From: an uncultured Flavobacterium sp.
GTDB lineage: Bacteria > Bacteroidota > Bacteroidia > Flavobacteriales > Flavobacteriaceae
DNA: 6,034 bases
Reading direction: 5' to 3'
NCBI GenBank assembly: GCA_946886675.1
Contig: CAMPIZ010000114.1
Location: 1-6,034, forward strand
Below the pieces are notes generated by a model. That model did not search any database. It was not told where the DNA came from and was given only the letters and a program-made list of their open reading frames with translations. The position numbers were made by a program, and so were the translations under genes. Of this stretch, positions 5,901 to 6,034 are shown piece by piece; position 1 is the first letter of the stretch, and the number at the start of each line of letters is the position of its first letter.

Positions 5901-6034
5901 CGATGATAACTGCAGGAAATTGGTAAGCTTATCGCTTACTTCAGAAAAATGATTTCCAATAATAGCAGAAGCCTGTTTATAATCTATTCCTTTTTGAAGT
6001 TTGAATAATTTAAACAGAGGAAATAGTATAAACC
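2967..6034 (-). CDS. DUF4175-like large membrane-anchored coiled-coil protein (N-terminus beyond right edge)
   Basis: The frame stays open to the window edge: 1021 residues are visible (numbered from the codon at 6032-6030) and the true start lies outside. I recognise it by composition and order as the flavobacterial DUF4175-type protein of about 1100 aa; no enzymatic role is established to my knowledge. Residues 1-11 (FILFPLFKLFK) look like the end of an upstream membrane hairpin. A cytosolic stretch follows with the characteristic IIGNHFSEVSDKLTNFLQLS. A transmembrane helix lies at about 80-98. Beta-rich, Ig-like, probably periplasmic domains span about 112-407 and include DDYGLSKLQVVYYP. 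A long, highly charged Glu/Lys/Gln coiled coil spans about 414-672. A Met-rich patch (GGQMMQMMMAGGM) follows, then a helical part to about 822, a Gly/Lys/Glu/Gln low-complexity linker at 823-890, and a helical end closing with IEILNRQSLPLRPNF. The stop overlaps ybeY by 8 nt. No frameshift or internal stop is seen. Confidence 0.85.
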   Translation of the reverse strand, partial: FILFPLFKLFKLQKGIDYKQASAIIGNHFSEVSDKLTNFLQLSSESRQSELLLASIEQKANSLQPVPFANAVNFKKNIKYLPYAAIPVLLILVFALSGNSNVITQSFDRVVHYDKHYTPPAPFQFVIANPSLTAQQGTDFLLQVKTIGNIVPENAMITIGTENYYLENTKPGVFEYRFEKPSGDTEFVLSANDVVSQPYELNVVAVPTISNFEMVLQFPSYLNRKAEVIRGTGNAVVPEGTKVTWNVEAVATGSIVWISDNNETAFSKKENNFTFNKNILQNTDYQIITSNSAVKNHEKLQYQLSTVKDQYPSIQVSVAPDSLNLKKDIILGQVSDDYGLSKLQVVYYPVNNPDDIKRFNLPVKKDVFDRFYYNFPNGLNIKAGISYEYYFEVFDNDAVHSFKSSKSAVFGHKELTQDEKQEKSLQEQNSNINSLEKSIKNQDRQLSELDKLQKMNKEKSSLDFKDLKKIEDFIERQKLAEERMKEFSKKLNDNLHEFNPEKRDEVKEELMKRLENQEKEAEKNEKLLEELQKLNDKIEKEELFDKMERLKQNAKNQTKNLEQLVELTKRFYVEKKAEQLADQLEKLGEKQEKLADQKDNSTEKQQNINKEFDKLQEEMRELEKQNKELKKPMDIPSDKNEEESIEQDMEKATDELEKDNKQQAAPKQKSAGQKMKQMGGQMMQMMMAGGMEQLEEDSKMLRQILDNLLAYSFSQEDVMGQFKNMSSGSPSFSKNLKKQQDLKQQFRHIDDSIFAMSLRNPMITEEITKEVGNVHYYVDKALTDLAENIVPRGVSNQQYAVTSANKLADYLSDVLNNMQMQMQGSGIGKAKPGQGEGGMQLKDIIQKQQGLSEEMKKGMEKGQKNGEKPGQEGEKKNPGGGQSGEGDAGELLEIYKEQQRLRDALEKALEKEGMGGNGQRALQQMKDIEKQLLNKGFKNETLQKMLNLKYQLLKLDKAIKQQGEENKRQSQTNTKEFNNNVNDMPDELKEYLNSIEILNRQSLPLRPNFNQRVQTYFRKDD
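3018..3049 (-). promoter_or_regulatory. Bacteroidota-type promoter candidate for ybeY-mnmG
   Basis: On the minus strand, TTG (3049-3047), exactly 21 nt, then TACCTTTG (3025-3018) match the Bacteroidota sigma-ABfr consensus TTG-N17-23-TAnnTTTG. Transcription would begin near 3010, giving a leader of about 35 nt before the ybeY ATG at 2974. It lies within the last codons of the DUF4175 gene (IEILNRQSLPLR), so it would be an internal operon promoter. The match is direct; activity is inferred, and the conserved protein sequence could produce the motif by chance. Confidence 0.5.

Overview
The window looks like part of a chromosome from a member of the Bacteroidota, most probably a Flavobacterium-like flavobacterium. 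The DNA is AT-rich. It carries the large DUF4175-type coiled-coil membrane protein typical of this class, a YbeY whose third metal ligand is Asp (the Bacteroidota form), and a promoter-like TTG-N21-TACCTTTG sequence that fits the Bacteroidota consensus. No mobile element, CRISPR array or RNA gene was seen.

Every gene lies on the minus strand, so transcription runs from high to low coordinates. In that order: (1) a large DUF4175-like protein, cut by the right edge (6034-2967); (2) ybeY, 16S rRNA maturation RNase (2974-2555), overlapping the previous stop by 8 nt; (3) a 96-nt gap; (4) mnmG/gidA, tRNA wobble-uridine modification (2458-587); (5) a small predicted lipoprotein of unknown function (587-63), joined to mnmG by a TAATG overlap; (6) the first 21 codons of a further gene, probably a class I SAM-dependent methyltransferase (63-1), joined by a second TAATG overlap. 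ybeY and mnmG both serve translation (ribosome maturation and tRNA modification). The others share the transcription unit without an obvious functional link.

The most striking content is not a gene. Four copies of the ParB-binding centromere palindrome GTTCCACGTGGAAC (parS) are present. Three lie within 105 bp between and inside the end of ybeY and the start of mnmG. A fourth, slightly asymmetric copy lies just past the mnmG stop. Two of the four lie inside reading frames, where they encode the same peptide MFHVE. One abuts a perfect Shine-Dalgarno sequence of mnmG. This suggests the window is a chromosome-segregation (ParB-loading) locus, and so probably close to oriC.

A second oddity is a good rho-independent terminator hairpin inside the signal-peptide codons of the small lipoprotein. 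It would place most mnmG transcripts' ends inside the next gene. No wholly new system was found. The interest lies in how DNA-level signals (parS, promoter, terminator) are layered onto coding sequence.
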